Positions 1 to 8,035 of a DNA stretch of 64,000 bases are shown here, piece by piece. The notes below the pieces were generated by a model. It saw only the letters and a program-made list of their open reading frames with translations, ran no database searches and had not been told where the DNA came from. Every line of letters starts with the position of its first letter. Positions within the stretch are counted from its first letter, which is position 1. The DNA comes from JAEUIE01 sp047602475 (GTDB lineage: Bacteria; Planctomycetota; Planctomycetia; Gemmatales; HRBIN36). The position numbers were made by a program, and so were the translations under genes. The DNA lies in contig JASGHE010000007.1 in NCBI GenBank assembly GCA_047602475.1, positions 62,001-126,000 of the forward strand, read 5' to 3'.

Positions 1-1
1 C

Positions 2-1498
2 CGCGATCTGGTGGTCGACTCGACGGCAGGCGGCCCCAGCATCGCACGCTGGTTTGGCAACAACCATTTGAGCCCGAATGCCATTCTCACGGTCAAGGGA
101 GCCAAAGCCAGCATCGAATTCATCGGTTCCGTCAACGAAGTCGTGAATTCGATTTCACTGACCGACGGTGCCCTCAATCTCGCCACGGGCCAACTCTACA
201 TTACCGGCGACGTGACCGCATCGTCCGCCGGCACCGTGCAGGCGGCGAAGATCAACGGCAGTATTGTCCTGGCCAACACCACACAAAAGAGCAATCGCAC
301 CTTCAACGTCAAGACCGGCCAGTTGATTATCAACGGCACGATCTTCGGCACTCCCACCATGAACGGTTTGACCAAGACCGGCCCGGGCTATTTGTCGATG
401 ACCAGTCCCACCAGCAATTCCTACCTCGGATCCACCATAGTCCAGGAAGGCGTGCTGGAACTCGCCGGAACGGGCAGCAGTGTGCCACGGGACTTGACCA
501 TCGGTGTGCCCGGCGGCAAACCGGCTCGAGTCAGCTCGTTCGTCGCAGGATCGATTGATGCATCGTCGAATGTGACGATCAATTCACCCGGAACACTTGT
601 CCTGGGTCATGGCAACACCATCACGTCGCTTTCGACCTTCGGACCACCCACGCACCCGGATACGGGCGTTTCGGTCAGCGTTCTGGACGGCAGTTTGACC
701 ATTCAGGGCAATCTCGCCATGACTGGCGGTCAACTGGCAACTAGCGGGACCGGCTTCATCACGCTCAACGGCAATGTCACGGCGAGTGCCGGCCCGCAGT
801 CTCCTGCTGTCATCACCGGTCGGCTCGTCCTGGGCGGCCCCACGAAGCCATTCACCATCAATCCTGGCGGCGCGGCGGGCGATGCGATGCGGATCGACGC
901 TGTCATCAGCGGCGGCACGGGCATGCAGAAGCTGGGAACTGGCGTTCTGCGTCTGACAGGCAAAAACACCTACACGGGAGTGAGCCTGGTCACCAAGGGA
1001 GTATTGGCCGTGGACGGTCAGCAGCCAAGCAGTCCGGTACAGCTAGATGGCGGAACCCTGGGTGGCCACGGCGTCATCGGTACACTCACCGCGACAGCGA
1101 ACGGCGGCACCATCAGCCCCGGCTTGGGCAGCACCGCCATTCTGTCCATCACGGGTAACGTGACCCTCAATTCCGCCGTTACCTTAGTCCTCAACATGCA
1201 GGGCACGGGTACTGTTCCCGGCAAGAACTTCGGTCAGCTCAACGTCACGGGAAATGTCGCTTTGAACAACGCCAAGCTGAACCTCACTCCGCTGTCTAGC
1301 TTCGTGTCGCCTGCCGTCGGCACGTCGTTACTGCTGATCCCCACCACCGGCACAGTGACCGGAGTCTTCAGCAAATGGCAAAGCGGCAGCTTGCACCCCA
1401 TCCTCTTCAAGGGCAGAACCCTGGCCTTCGACATCACCTATGGCGAAAATGCCGGCGAAGGCGTGGAAGTGACATATTACGGAACATTGGGCATTTAA
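2..1498 (+). CDS. Autotransporter-associated beta-strand repeat protein, C-terminal part
   Basis: The frame is open to the left edge, so the 5' end lies outside the window; about 498 residues remain. The chain is rich in Gly, Thr, Asn and Val and looks like a repetitive beta-solenoid. Two stretches (about residues 118-150 and 305-335) match the autotransporter-associated beta-strand (PATR) pattern, with K-x-G-x-G-x-L followed by N-x-Y-x-G and then G-x-L-x-V/L. No transmembrane barrel or PEP-CTERM tail is visible and the chain ends in a plain beta-rich segment. In planctomycetes such proteins are large exported surface or extracellular proteins; the substrate is unknown. A hairpin follows about 50 bp after the stop. 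Confidence 0.8.
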   Translation, partial: RDLVVDSTAGGPSIARWFGNNHLSPNAILTVKGAKASIEFIGSVNEVVNSISLTDGALNLATGQLYITGDVTASSAGTVQAAKINGSIVLANTTQKSNRTFNVKTGQLIINGTIFGTPTMNGLTKTGPGYLSMTSPTSNSYLGSTIVQEGVLELAGTGSSVPRDLTIGVPGGKPARVSSFVAGSIDASSNVTINSPGTLVLGHGNTITSLSTFGPPTHPDTGVSVSVLDGSLTIQGNLAMTGGQLATSGTGFITLNGNVTASAGPQSPAVITGRLVLGGPTKPFTINPGGAAGDAMRIDAVISGGTGMQKLGTGVLRLTGKNTYTGVSLVTKGVLAVDGQQPSSPVQLDGGTLGGHGVIGTLTATANGGTISPGLGSTAILSITGNVTLNSAVTLVLNMQGTGTVPGKNFGQLNVTGNVALNNAKLNLTPLSSFVSPAVGTSLLLIPTTGTVTGVFSKWQSGSLHPILFKGRTLAFDITYGENAGEGVEVTYYGTLGI

Positions 1499-1550
1499 TT
1501 TAACTCAGGATCTTATTGCGACAGTGGTAAGAGATCCAGGAACAAGAATG

Positions 1551-1574
1551 AGCCCGGCTCGTAAGGGCCGGGCT
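1551..1574 (+). terminator. Hairpin after the surface-protein gene
   Basis: An 8-bp perfect stem (AGCCCGGC/GCCGGGCT) with an 8-nt loop lies 53 bp after the stop codon. Only a weak T-rich tract follows. The rest of 1499-1876 holds the relic at 1645-1716 and no gene. Confidence 0.5.
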
Positions 1575-1644
1575 TGAGTGTGTTGCAGCCAGCTTCCATT
1601 ATCTGCTATTGATCAACGACTATTTGGAAAGGGACCGAATAGAA

Positions 1645-1716
1645 CCCTCTGCCTCGCCCAATCTCTCTCCAGCGCCTCCGTATGTAAATGCCTGAGCTTA
1701 ACCGGATTATGGCCCA
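1645..1716 (-). repeat. Degenerate copy of the recombinase-partner gene end
   Basis: These about 70 bp align with 2384-2455 at roughly 80% by eye and share the block TGCCTGAGCTTAA. That block lies in the 3' part of the HTH accessory gene seen broken at 2.4 kb and intact at 11.4 kb. No reading frame survives, so this is a third, much reduced copy. Confidence 0.5.
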
Positions 1717-1876
1717 TGTCGTGTCGTTGGTTCTGAATTACAGAGAAGTTTTCTCTCCATTTTCTGTCCGGATTCTCTGCTGAAGACAATTGAAAGGGTA
1801 TCGAGAGGAATGACTAATGAAGTTCCTCATTGATGAAACACGTTCGAACGAATCGTGACAATGCAAAGGAGAGAAC

Positions 1877-2335
1877 ATGCGTTACTTTCTGCTGTTCAGT
1901 GTATTAGTTGTCGGTTGTGGTGGAAATGAATCGAAGAAGACTTCAGAGAGCTCCGGAAAGTTATCTGCAATCGGGGCTGACGATAAGGAGGAAAAGTACA
2001 AAGCCTCCGTTATTGCATTTATTGAAGAAGCAAAGAGTATTCTCAAATCAATGGATCAGTCAGTTGACAAAGCGGCTTATGACAAGCGATGCAAGGCACT
2101 TGAAGTGCAACTCACCCGAATGCCAGCCCCATCCTCCGGGTTCGCACCGCGTGAATCGTGGACCAAATCAAATAAGGCGATCTTAGCTAACCTAAATCGT
2201 GCAGGTACATTAAGTAGCGAGTCAGATCGCAATCAACTTGGTGAATTGAAAAGTGCGCTAAGTGTCTTGCTGGATCACTACGAAACCAAAGTGCGATCAT
2301 CGCAGAGTTATGTTCTGCCTACGCTAACGAAGTAA
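1877..2335 (+). CDS. Small lipoprotein, unknown function
   Basis: A 152-residue protein with a signal peptide ending in a lipobox (VVGC, Cys14), so probably lipid-anchored. The mature part is Ser/Lys-rich and then helical, with Leu/Ala/Lys heptad-like spacing (about residues 35-60 and 100-140). No family was recognised. The ATG has a good ribosome-binding site, AAAGGAGAG, 5 nt upstream. It stands alone between relics of mobile genes. Confidence 0.7.
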   Translation: MRYFLLFSVLVVGCGGNESKKTSESSGKLSAIGADDKEEKYKASVIAFIEEAKSILKSMDQSVDKAAYDKRCKALEVQLTRMPAPSSGFAPRESWTKSNKAILANLNRAGTLSSESDRNQLGELKSALSVLLDHYETKVRSSQSYVLPTLTK

Positions 2336-2366
2336 CCACGACAGCCAGGTTAGTCATTATGCTGTA

Positions 2367-2670
2367 CTAACATGCCCAGCTCTCCCTCTGCCGCCCCCAA
2401 TCCCGCTCCAGCGCTACCGACTGTAGATGCCTGAGCTTAATCGGATCATGCCCCTTAGTAGTCTTGGGCAGGAACAGTATTGCCTCTTGAATAACGGGTG
2501 CCAGCAAGAGCAGGTTCATGATCTGCGTGATCCGTGCTCGTGAGACCTGCCCCAACCGTGCTAGCTCCGCATAGTCCTTGACAACGCCCGTGACGACCAC
2601 TTGCTCCAGATGATGCCAGAGTCATCAGCCGGGGGATACGAGGTACCCGACCCTCCGGCATAGCAGAGAT
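2367..2670 (-). pseudogene. Frameshifted HTH protein, partner of a serine recombinase
   Basis: The segment 2367-2600 encodes a stretch nearly identical to the gene at 11429-11779, including KDYAELARLGQVSRARITQI, an HTH-like core. The upstream part (PEGRVPRIPRLMTLA) continues in another frame around 2600, so the copy is frameshifted and has lost its N-terminus. The recombinase that normally precedes it is absent. It is a decayed relic of the element also seen at 11.4-12.0 kb. Confidence 0.7.
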
Positions 2671-2839
2671 CTCCGCCTTCGCCCTCATCGGTGCTGCTAA
2701 CCAGCACCATGAGTGGCTGGGTGGGATCGTGGGCGGGTTGATCGGGCTGTTCTTTGCGTTGCTTGTGGCGGGGTTGTTGCCGGCGAGGGTGACGAATACC
2801 ATCGTCCCAGGTGTAGCTGCTAAGTTAGAGATTGAATGA
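2660..2839 (+). pseudogene. Truncated tail of a membrane protein
   Basis: The plus strand reads ISAFALIGAANQHHEWLGG and continues through one hydrophobic segment (IVGGLIGLFFALLVAGLL) to a TGA at 2837-2839. No start is present because the 5' side runs into the recombinase-partner relic on the other strand. The residue pattern is that of a real C-terminus with one membrane span. Function is unknown. Confidence 0.4.
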
Positions 2840-2899
2840 ACTTTGGGATTGCTGCGATGCGAGGGCAATAGTACTTATCAATCCGTTACCGTGCAGCAC

Positions 2900-3508
2900 T
2901 CATACTAAACCTTCGAGTTTATTACGGAATGTCTGCAACACTCTTTCGACCGTTCGGGTTGATCTGTGACACTCTCCAGCTATGGCTTCTAGTCCATAAC
3001 CTTCGAGTCGCATGTGAATGATCTTTTGCTGAGCCTCGGGGAGATGTTCGATTTCATCCTCAAGCATGATACTAAGAAAAGAAACTGCAGCATCTTCACG
3101 AGCAGCGAACAGATCCCAGTTGAAATCGCTTCGGCTGGTCCGAGTAATGGATCGTTTCTTGGCTCGAAGCTCACGCTCTCTATTGCGTATCTTGTTCAAG
3201 GCTAAGACTAAAAGAAGCCCCCACAATTCCGTTTGCTCTGGTAGGACATAGCCTTTTGTCTGAACGCTTTGGAACAAGAGCCGGAATACCGACTGAGCAA
3301 TATCTTCCACATCCATTCGAGATAGAAGTGCCGACGATGTTTGAGAAACAATCAGGCCATGGAGACGTTGAGAATAGCGTCGAACTAAAGCTGTAGCAGC
3401 GGCTTCCTGACCTGAACACCATTGATTCAGCAGTTCAGTATCTGACAACTTGTCGTATTCACGATCCAAAGTAATTAGTCCTAGTTGACTCTCATAGGAC
3501 CCTGTCAC
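2900..3508 (-). CDS. ECF-type RNA polymerase sigma factor
   Basis: A 202-residue sigma-70-family factor. Region 2 includes DVEDIAQSVFRLLF; region 4 has the HTH around LEAIAGECHRSTRTVERVL. The order and spacing fit the planctomycete ECF group that often works with Ser/Thr kinases, and it resembles the factor at 29310-29903. The start is a GTG without a clear ribosome-binding site. No anti-sigma gene is adjacent, so its signal is unknown. Confidence 0.85.
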   Translation of the reverse strand: MTGSYESQLGLITLDREYDKLSDTELLNQWCSGQEAAATALVRRYSQRLHGLIVSQTSSALLSRMDVEDIAQSVFRLLFQSVQTKGYVLPEQTELWGLLLVLALNKIRNRERELRAKKRSITRTSRSDFNWDLFAAREDAAVSFLSIMLEDEIEHLPEAQQKIIHMRLEGYGLEAIAGECHRSTRTVERVLQTFRNKLEGLV

Positions 3509-3881
3509 CAGTATACATGAGAGTATTATTAAGAATGATCATCCCGGCCGGAGAACATTGCACGGTCCAGCGTCACCAAGCCTTTCGCTTCCCGCTTTTG
3601 AATCTGCCCCACCGGAGCTGGCGAATACACGAAAAATGTACCCAAGTTTATTAGCAACTCGATCTAAAAATGAACCGCATTCGTCCCACCAACGCCATCC
3701 CCACCAACTCCATACTCGGCAGAGATGAAGCCCAGGCAGAACTCTCCCAACGTGGCTGGAGTGTTGGTCACGTTGTTATCGATGGCATTCATCAGGTTGG
3801 CGGGTATAAACAAGATGCCCGGATCATTGCCGAGTGCGCCCACCGAGACGGCAGCGTGGCTCTTAGCGTGCGACAAAGCCA
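3509..3881. other. Intergenic stretch without a convincing gene
   Basis: A minus-strand frame (3664-3882) reads plausibly at its end (GEFCLGFISAEYGVGGDGVG) and may be the tail of a lost gene. It has no start signal and no recognisable family. Nothing else is supported here. Confidence 0.3.
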
Positions 3882-4139
3882 ATGAGCAGGAGCGAATATG
3901 GCAGGATAGAAACTAGTATTCGTTGGCTTCGTACCTACACTCCTTTTGCCGCCCTTTTCCTTTCCTCAGCAATCATCGCTTCAGCCACGTTATACCGCAA
4001 GGCCCCCATGATCTACATAGACGAACACGACTAGCTTGACGAGCTCCGGAACCACGCTCCCGATCCGGTTGCTGAGGAGCACGTTATTGCGTTAGCGAAA
4101 ACTGAGATGGCTGGTGATCGTCGGAACCAATGGCTTTGA
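3882..4139 (+). pseudogene. Small membrane protein interrupted by an in-frame TAG
   Basis: From the ATG at 3882 the frame encodes MSRSEYGRIETSIRWLRTY and a hydrophobic segment (PFAALFLSSAIIASATL), then stops at TAG 4032-4034 after 50 residues. The same frame continues for 34 more codons of normal-looking sequence (starting LDELRNHAPDPVAEEHVIAL) to TGA at 4137. The gene could be a real 50-residue peptide or an 84-codon gene broken by a nonsense change. No ribosome-binding site is clear and no family was recognised. Confidence 0.4.
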
Positions 4140-4336
4140 GTATATCTCAGTTCGGGCTGACCAGGATGCATGGTCGTTGAAGGAGTATCATGAGGATGAC
4201 CGGTAGCGGCTACTGTGTGATTGGACACCGCCAAACCGAGGAAGAGGGCGGGATAGTTGGTTTTCACAACATCTAAAATGTGCAACAATTAATCCTTAAC
4301 GCAATGATGTGAAACTACACACAGGAACTATCTCTC

Positions 4337-4657
4337 ATGAGCAGTCGAGAAAAGATAACTGCCAAGTACAGGCTTCTCCGACCGTTTTTGAAAGGTAAGC
4401 TACGAAGAATCTGGGCAGCTGCTGAGGCCATGACTATTGGATCGGCTGGAGTCAAGCGAGTTGCAGTATGTGTTGGCGTAACCTCGGGGACAATCAGGAA
4501 CGGTATCCGCGATATTCAAAAGATGCTGGCCTCGAATACATCATTGAACGGTAGCACTGAACCAGGGGATAACTCCCGGCCAGGGGTGACGATTGCCGTC
4601 CTGCCGGGAGACCTAAGACAGGAAGAGACGTATGAGACAAGCCGCCCAGGAGCCTAG
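4337..4657 (+). pseudogene. N-terminal remnant of an ISAzo13-like transposase
   Basis: The first about 65 residues resemble the N-terminus of ISAzo13-family transposases: KYRLLRPFLKGKLRRIWAAA, then a helix-turn-helix ending VTSGTIRNGIRDI. After about residue 70 the similarity ends, the reading becomes unstructured, and the frame stops inside a hairpin. The catalytic DDE domain is missing, so it cannot transpose. A small DNA-binding protein cannot be excluded. Confidence 0.55.
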
Positions 4658-4665
4658 GCGGCTTG
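4638..4665 (+). terminator. Intrinsic terminator-like hairpin
   Basis: A 9-bp perfect stem (CAAGCCGCC/GGCGGCTTG) with a 10-nt loop is followed by CTCTCTTT. The stop codon of the preceding transposase remnant lies inside it, which suggests the hairpin belonged to an older gene. Confidence 0.55.
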
Positions 4666-4893
4666 CTCTCTTTCGGTGCGGAAGTGAAAACCGAAAGAAC
4701 TTCGGGCTTAACTGGCTCACTATAATCAGCCAAGCCCTATTTTCCAGTGGTCGGTCTTGGTCGTTGACGACCCATAAAGGCTGAATCACTGGCGGTACTT
4801 AATCCTAGCGCCGTGCCAAGCTGTCTGGCAAGTGAAATCTGTTGACCTGGAAGTAACCAATGGTAGGCTGAAATACTCCATTGAGCCGCACCT

Positions 4894-5285
4894 ATGACTA
4901 CAACAATGCCTCTCAGTATCCTGATTGCCGACGACAGTGCAGACCATGCCGAATCGTTGGCGAACCTTGTCACGATCTGGGGCCATGATGCGTTCGTCTG
5001 CCTCGATCCGAACGTAGCGCTAGCCTATTACGAGAAGTTCTGGCCAGATATCATGCTGCTGGATATTGGCTTTTCTCTTCGCTCTGATGGCCTGGCTGTT
5101 GCCCGTAAGGCCCGCGCCTGACCAGGGAGAAGGTTTCAACCATTATTGCAGTTACGGGACACAGTGATGACGACACCCGTGCCCAAGCTAAAGAAGCCGG
5201 ATTCGATCATTACTTAGTTAAGCCGATAGACCTGATAAAACTTGAGACACTGCTTACTGAGATTCGCATGAACGAGGATTCATGA
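4894..5285 (+). pseudogene. Single-domain response regulator, frameshifted
   Basis: The 5' frame (4894-5121) encodes the first half of a CheY-like receiver: acidic pair ADDS, and the phosphoacceptor region DIMLLDIGF with Asp about residue 57. The second half is one frame back, from about 5118 to TGA 5283-5285: EKVSTIIAVTGHSDDDTRAQ, then HYLVKPID with the conserved Lys-Pro. One base is missing near 5116-5119. With it restored the protein would be a stand-alone receiver of about 130 residues. It may be a true pseudogene or a sequencing indel. Confidence 0.75.
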
Positions 5286-5331
5286 CCACTACCGGCTACC
5301 ACCAAACCGCCGCCCGCCTTCTCCTGGCCAC

Positions 5332-5604
5332 CTAAGGATGAGCAAGGGTATTATTCCTACTCGACATTGGAGTATCTCTGGCTCTCTGCCGCCGAGTTCG
5401 CAAGCAACACCTTCCGGTCCGCAGGATTCCCGCCAGGCCGACGATAAGTTGTTCCAGTTGCCAGGATGCCTCCTCCGCTTGTATGTGGTCTGCCATGCGT
5501 TTGATCTTCTTCAGTGCCTTAAAGCAGCGGCGAATATTGTGCATATCGTCATCAGTGAGACGATGTTCGGGAGTGCGAGCGCCCGAGTAGAATGATCCGT
5601 GCAT
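5332..5604 (-). CDS. Hypothetical protein, doubtful
   Basis: A 90-residue frame whose middle (MHNIRRCFKALKKIKRMADH, then IQAEEASWQLEQLIVGLAGIL) looks like amphipathic helices. The C-terminal part is Arg-rich and unlike a normal protein end, which may mean a frameshift. There is no clear ribosome-binding site. It lies downstream of, and on the same strand as, the small gene at 5608-5856. Confidence 0.35.
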   Translation of the reverse strand: MHGSFYSGARTPEHRLTDDDMHNIRRCFKALKKIKRMADHIQAEEASWQLEQLIVGLAGILRTGRCCLRTRRQRARDTPMSSRNNTLAHP

Positions 5605-5607
5605 GAA

Positions 5608-5856
5608 TCAACAAACCAGAGTAGAATAGGCCAGTTCTCTAAACTCCCCCACAGTCATGATCCTGAGTTCGAGCTCCTCGAAATCTACTACAACTTTGAG
5701 ATTCTTGTACTCCAATACAGCCTGGCAGTCGTCAATGTCCTTCTCTCGAAAGGCGAGGCCAATGGATAGTTCGACCAGGGATTGCTTCTCCTGTTCGGTA
5801 AGGAGCGAGCGGGCGGTGCGCGAGGTCATTGTCTTCAGTTGCATGGCGTTCTCCAT
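5608..5856 (-). CDS. Small protein of the TSRxARxLLxEQEK family
   Basis: An 82-residue protein that is clearly a paralogue of the gene at 41289-41558. Both have MTSR(T/S)AR, then LL(T/S)EQEK, a middle AxxYxxLxVVxD, and (E)LEL+IMT. Predicted as helix followed by a beta-strand pair; no membrane segment or signal peptide. No known function was recognised. M1 is kept because both paralogues start M-x-N-A, although a second ATG at 5844 has a better-placed GGAG. Confidence 0.7.
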   Translation of the reverse strand: MENAMQLKTMTSRTARSLLTEQEKQSLVELSIGLAFREKDIDDCQAVLEYKNLKVVVDFEELELRIMTVGEFRELAYSTLVC

Positions 5857-5975
5857 CTAAGTGATTAGTGAACACTAGCACACTGATTGGTGTACATGTC
5901 AAGCAGAATCGGACAGAATCAGAACAGGCCCCGGAGACTCTGCCAGTTAGCTAGACTTTTCAGGATGCTACTACG

Positions 5976-6149
5976 ATGCGATTAACGCTTGCTCCGACTC
6001 TCGATGACCTGATGAATGAACTGGCCACGCTGTTCTGGTCGGCGGGCGATACGGGCACTGGAAGCGTTTGGCGCTCACGCCATGCAGCTTGGGAGTCGGC
6101 GTTTGGCCAGGCCAGAGTGGTTGAGGAGGTACAAGTGACCGTGAACTGA
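5976..6149 (+). CDS. 57-residue hypothetical protein
   Basis: ATG 5976 to TGA 6147-6149. The protein begins MRLTLAPTLDDLMNELATLF and ends in ARVVEEVQVTVN; it is Trp/Ala-rich (WSAGD, VWRSRHAAWESAFGQA). Composition is that of a real folded peptide and the complementary-strand frame is not. No family was recognised. It precedes the Flp pilin gene by 110 bp. Confidence 0.5.
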   Translation: MRLTLAPTLDDLMNELATLFWSAGDTGTGSVWRSRHAAWESAFGQARVVEEVQVTVN

Positions 6150-6258
6150 TGAGTGTAGACCACGATAAGTCGAAAGCAAATAATCATTGTCGATTCAACT
6201 CAGAACACTATCCTTTCTACCTCGCCCCACGAGGTCTCGCCCTGAAAGTTGAATAGCC

Positions 6259-6423
6259 ATGTTGAATGCAGTTAAGAGGTTTCTCAGTAACGAAGATGGT
6301 CCAACAGCTGTTGAATATGCAGTGATGTTGGCCCTGATCATTGTCCTTTGTATCGTAGTTATCCGGCAAGTAGGCACGAGTGCCTCGTCTACGTTTAGCA
6401 CCGCTGATTCAGCTATCTCTTAA
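6259..6423 (+). CDS. Flp-type pilin
   Basis: A 54-residue protein with the Flp/Fap pilin plan: a short basic start (MLNAVKRFL), the processing-site region with Glu and Tyr (GPTAVEYAVMLALIIV), a hydrophobic helix, and a short polar tail ending FSTADSAIS. Such subunits are cleaved by a TadV-type peptidase and assembled by a Tad secretion machine. No tad genes lie in the window, so this is an orphan copy. A hairpin follows 16 bp after the stop. Confidence 0.85.
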   Translation: MLNAVKRFLSNEDGPTAVEYAVMLALIIVLCIVVIRQVGTSASSTFSTADSAIS

Positions 6424-6438
6424 TAGTTGAACAAAACA

Positions 6439-6472
6439 CCACAAGCCCGGCCCTTGCGAGCCGAGCTTGTGG
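6439..6472 (+). terminator. Terminator of the Flp pilin gene
   Basis: The 8-bp stem CCACAAGC/GCTTGTGG continues past one mismatch with CGGC/GCCG and an 8-nt loop. It lies 16 bp after the pilin stop. A near copy is at 6599-6630. Confidence 0.6.
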
Positions 6473-6598
6473 CATTGTTCAACGTACTCTGGGCTTCACA
6501 ACCCAAAGTGACTAATTGAGAATAGCTGTTGAACAGAAGATGGTCAAAGAAAAACATGAGCCGTGCTGAGTCACTAGATACGGCACTTGGAGAAACAC

Positions 6599-6630
6599 CA
6601 CAAGCCCGACCCTTTCGAGCCGAGCTTGTG
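6599..6630. repeat. Second copy of the pilin-terminator hairpin
   Basis: The segment 6590-6632 repeats 6432-6474 almost exactly (AACACCACAAGCCCG, a variable loop, then CGAGCCGAGCTTGTG). No gene ends just before it, so the 6424-6776 gap holds a duplicated hairpin rather than a second terminated gene. Confidence 0.5.
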
Positions 6631-6710
6631 ACGTACTGTAATGCTCAACCGGAACTGTACACGGTTCCAGAAGATACGGGAAGTTACCATGCCATTGATG
6701 CGATGATCAA

Positions 6711-6740
6711 GGAAAAAACAGGGGCTTGTCTTGCAAGCCC
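6711..6740 (-). terminator. Intrinsic terminator of the Spy-like gene
   Basis: A 7-bp perfect stem (GGGCTTG/CAAGCCC, 6722-6740) with a 5-nt loop. On the minus strand it is followed directly by TGTTTTTTCC, a proper U-tract. It starts about 37 bp after the stop of the 6777-7469 gene. Confidence 0.75.
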
Positions 6741-6776
6741 AGCTGCGTTCCTTTTTGGTATCAATGAAGAGTTCAG

Positions 6777-7469
6777 TTATCGAACTGGAAAGTTGTAGGG
6801 ATCTCCAATCAATTCCTTCCAGATAACACGCTGATTCTCGTTGAACGCGGAATTGATCTGATTAAACATCTCCTGTCTAATGGTGTTAAACCTTGTTCCT
6901 TCAGGGTCAGGAGTAGTTTGCAGACTGCGATAGTAGTTCGCAAGTTGTGTGTTGTATACCTGTTGATAACGTGTAAGCCTATCCCGTTGCTCTTGGTCTA
7001 GCCTCAATCGTTCAGTAATCGATGGGTCAGCGAAAACACCATAGCCCCTGTATTGGCGGCTCAATTGTTGTAAACGCGCTTGCTGCTCAGGACTTATGAA
7101 GCTGGCAGTCGAGTTGCCGAAATCTAGATAAAAGCGATTCTGAGCATCAATTATGCTCTGCCGTTGAGCGTCCGTAAGATTTGTTGAGTTATTGAACGGC
7201 GTAATCGCTTTGTTGTAAGTGCCGTAGTATTGAGCGTAGGTTTGATTCATCCTTGTGAATTGATCATTGGTCAAATTTAAGTTTGCCCGGATCGCCGGAT
7301 TGGCAAACCAAGGGTTCTGAGATATTTGCCCAAATGGATTGACTTGAGCGGTCGCATTCACTGGTGGTTGAGCATTTCCCTGCCCACCTGGAGGCGGATT
7401 CCCTCTCTGTTTGGCAAATGCGTATTGTGCAGTCATGGAAAGCAGGCAAACCGTACACAACAGTTTCAT
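6777..7469 (-). CDS. Spy/CpxP-like periplasmic protein
   Basis: A 230-residue secreted protein with signal peptide MKLLCTVCLLSMTAQYAFA. The mature part opens with a Gln/Pro/Gly/Asn-rich stretch, then helical repeats with LTxxQ-type motifs (LNLTNDQFTRMNQ, LTDAQRQSI, ISPEQQARLQQL, LRLDQEQRDRL). This is the pattern of Spy/CpxP/ZraP-like stress chaperones. ATG 7469 is chosen because AGGGGA precedes it by about 8 nt; a longer reading from 7538 would run across the sigma-54 site at 7522-7537. It is likely induced by envelope stress; that is inference. Confidence 0.75.
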   Translation of the reverse strand: MKLLCTVCLLSMTAQYAFAKQRGNPPPGGQGNAQPPVNATAQVNPFGQISQNPWFANPAIRANLNLTNDQFTRMNQTYAQYYGTYNKAITPFNNSTNLTDAQRQSIIDAQNRFYLDFGNSTASFISPEQQARLQQLSRQYRGYGVFADPSITERLRLDQEQRDRLTRYQQVYNTQLANYYRSLQTTPDPEGTRFNTIRQEMFNQINSAFNENQRVIWKELIGDPYNFPVR

Positions 7470-7521
7470 CACGATTCCCCTAAAAGGCATTGTGGAGAAG
7501 CCTCTTGGATCAAACATTTGA

Positions 7522-7537
7522 TGCACAACACATGCCA
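7522..7537 (-). promoter_or_regulatory. Sigma-54 promoter of the Spy-like gene
   Basis: The minus strand reads TGGCATGTGTTGTGCA: a -24 GG and a -12 GC separated by exactly 10 nt. It ends 53 bp before the ATG at 7469. Confidence 0.6.
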
Positions 7538-7691
7538 TGTTCTGACTGTGTCGAAAAATGCCCTCAAATCAACTCGCCACCTCTCACTGTGACGGATGAC
7601 GCTATTCGCTGCAATTGGCCACGAGTTGCGCCTTGTGGCCGAAACGCAAGGCGGCGAGGCGGCCCTAGCGGCCACAGAACGGATTTGCCCT

Positions 7692-7707
7692 CGGCACAAG
7701 TCTTGCA
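7692..7707 (+). promoter_or_regulatory. Sigma-54 promoter, divergent from the Spy-like gene
   Basis: CGGCACAAGTCTTGCA is a near-perfect -24/-12 element. The first good start codon downstream is 7848, leaving a leader of about 130 nt. The 7538-7847 gap holds this and the opposite promoter; frames through it are not convincing genes. Confidence 0.65.
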
Positions 7708-7847
7708 TGGATTGAATCGCCCGCATATTGGGCAAAGCAGCAAGTCAGCCAACGTGGTGGTACTGGGGTCGGCTTGCTGTTTATTTGAGCATACACATTG
7801 TCACTTCATGGAACTGCATTGCTTAGTGTTTATCGGGAGCGTCAATC

Positions 7848-8033
7848 ATGAGCGACAAACAACCTCACGGGCCAGTTGTGAATCAGAACAAGCCCAAGCT
7901 GAAAATCGATAATAAGCAGACAGATGTTGATGCCGAGGACGAAGGACTGGTTGTTCCCGAAGAAGAATGCGCCACGAAGCCGCTCGACGACGTGGGAGAT
8001 GAACATGGGCGAATCAAGCTGCCCAAGTCATAG
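7848..8033 (+). CDS. Small acidic protein, unknown function
   Basis: A 61-residue hydrophilic protein, acidic in the middle (DVDAEDEGLVVPEEE), without membrane or signal segment and probably disordered. GGGAG precedes the ATG by 8 nt. It is the first gene after the plus-strand sigma-54 site at 7692. No family was recognised. Confidence 0.5.
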   Translation: MSDKQPHGPVVNQNKPKLKIDNKQTDVDAEDEGLVVPEEECATKPLDDVGDEHGRIKLPKS

Positions 8034-8035
8034 TC

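Noticed and set aside
3664..3882. Minus-strand frame ending GDGVGGTNAVHF
   Set aside because: Possibly the tail of a lost gene, but no start, ribosome-binding site or family.
5857..5925. TTGACA upstream of the 5608-5856 gene as a sigma-70 -35 box
   Set aside because: The best -10-like hexamer (TAGTGT) is 19 nt away and poor.
6529..6798. Plus-strand frame of 89 codons after the pilin gene
   Set aside because: It runs through the duplicated hairpin and the intrinsic terminator of the opposite gene, and has no ribosome-binding site or protein-like core.
7564..7752. Minus-strand frame with CPICGRFNPCKTC, zinc-finger-like
   Set aside because: TTG start without ribosome-binding site, poor sequence after the Cys block, and it overlaps the sigma-54 site at 7692; kept only as a remote possibility.
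7490..7912. Plus-strand frame of 140 codons
   Set aside because: It crosses two promoters and the next gene's start, and the composition is not protein-like.
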